Below are positions 63,950-64,000 of a stretch of 64,000 nucleotides of DNA, one piece after another (within the stretch, counting starts at the first letter, position 1; every line of letters begins with the position of its first letter). The notes beneath the pieces are model-generated. The model had not been told where the DNA came from and did no database searches. It saw only the letters and a list, made by a program, of their open reading frames with translations. The position numbers were made by a program, and so were the translations under genes. Source of the DNA: Dyadobacter sp. 3J3 (GTDB taxonomy: Bacteria; Bacteroidota; Bacteroidia; Cytophagales; Spirosomataceae); contig NZ_VTOL01000003.1 in NCBI RefSeq assembly GCF_009801115.1, forward strand, positions 124,001 to 188,000, read 5' to 3'.

Positions 63950-64000
63950 TTAACTTCTCAATCCTTCAACCGGTAAATCAAAATATCTAACTTATAATCA

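Overview
The window looks like chromosomal DNA of a Bacteroidota species, most likely Cytophagales and Dyadobacter-like. The signs are a SusC/SusD pair, promoter elements of the TTG...TAnnTTTG type, few strong Shine-Dalgarno sequences, HisKA_2-type kinases and moderate-to-low GC. This is inferred from gene content, not from a database match.

Layout. 1-830: right end of an integrative element (5' part of a tyrosine recombinase gene) abutting a 3' fragment of tRNA-Lys(CTT), so the element lies to the left of the window. 939-2698: gene graveyard with an aldo/keto reductase with three in-frame stops, a glycosidase scrap and an alpha/beta hydrolase with two nonsense codons. 2843-5613: three intact alpha/beta hydrolases facing a sigma-54 activator (5912-8068). 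8094-19016: a long leftward run with a TMEM175-like channel, a two-component pair ending in a sigma-54-type response regulator, a YoaK-like membrane protein, Dps, DoxX, an amidohydrolase, a lone M17 N-domain, a porin and an isochorismatase. The hydrolase and isochorismatase promoters share the same triple CGTAA site at the same distance from a -24/-12-like box, which suggests one sigma-54 regulon.

19158-27333: mixed genes (MutS-like ATPase, GDSL esterase, Cdd1-like plus barstar, aldo/keto reductase, AraC regulator, and an Rpn nuclease whose 3' end has been duplicated into a separate small gene). 27429-42270: a complete mannoside-utilisation locus with SusD, SusC, a GntR/UTRA regulator, GH92 mannosidase, six-hairpin glycosidase, ROK sugar kinase, mannose-6-phosphate isomerase and sugar permease. 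A shared ATGTnnATACATA operator lies before susC, before the regulator and before the GH92 operon.

42357-48201: small housekeeping and stress genes (SRPBCC, VOC, DoxX, DinB, YciI, 2H phosphoesterase, a GlxA-type regulator). 48328-52211: an AT-rich McrB-like/DUF2357 nuclease pair, a probable restriction or defence module. 53142-56975: two Fic proteins with an orphan copy of a Fic C-terminal helix-turn-helix, and a duplicated 44-bp palindromic operator. 57392-59325: a Crp-like regulator and a lipoprotein hydrolase flanked by three copies of a GTCCGACGG palindromic repeat. 60057-60240: a promoter and terminator with no gene between them, a candidate small RNA. 60886-62376: guaB-like IMP dehydrogenase with a long AT-rich leader. 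The window ends with a secreted hypothetical protein and AT-rich DNA.
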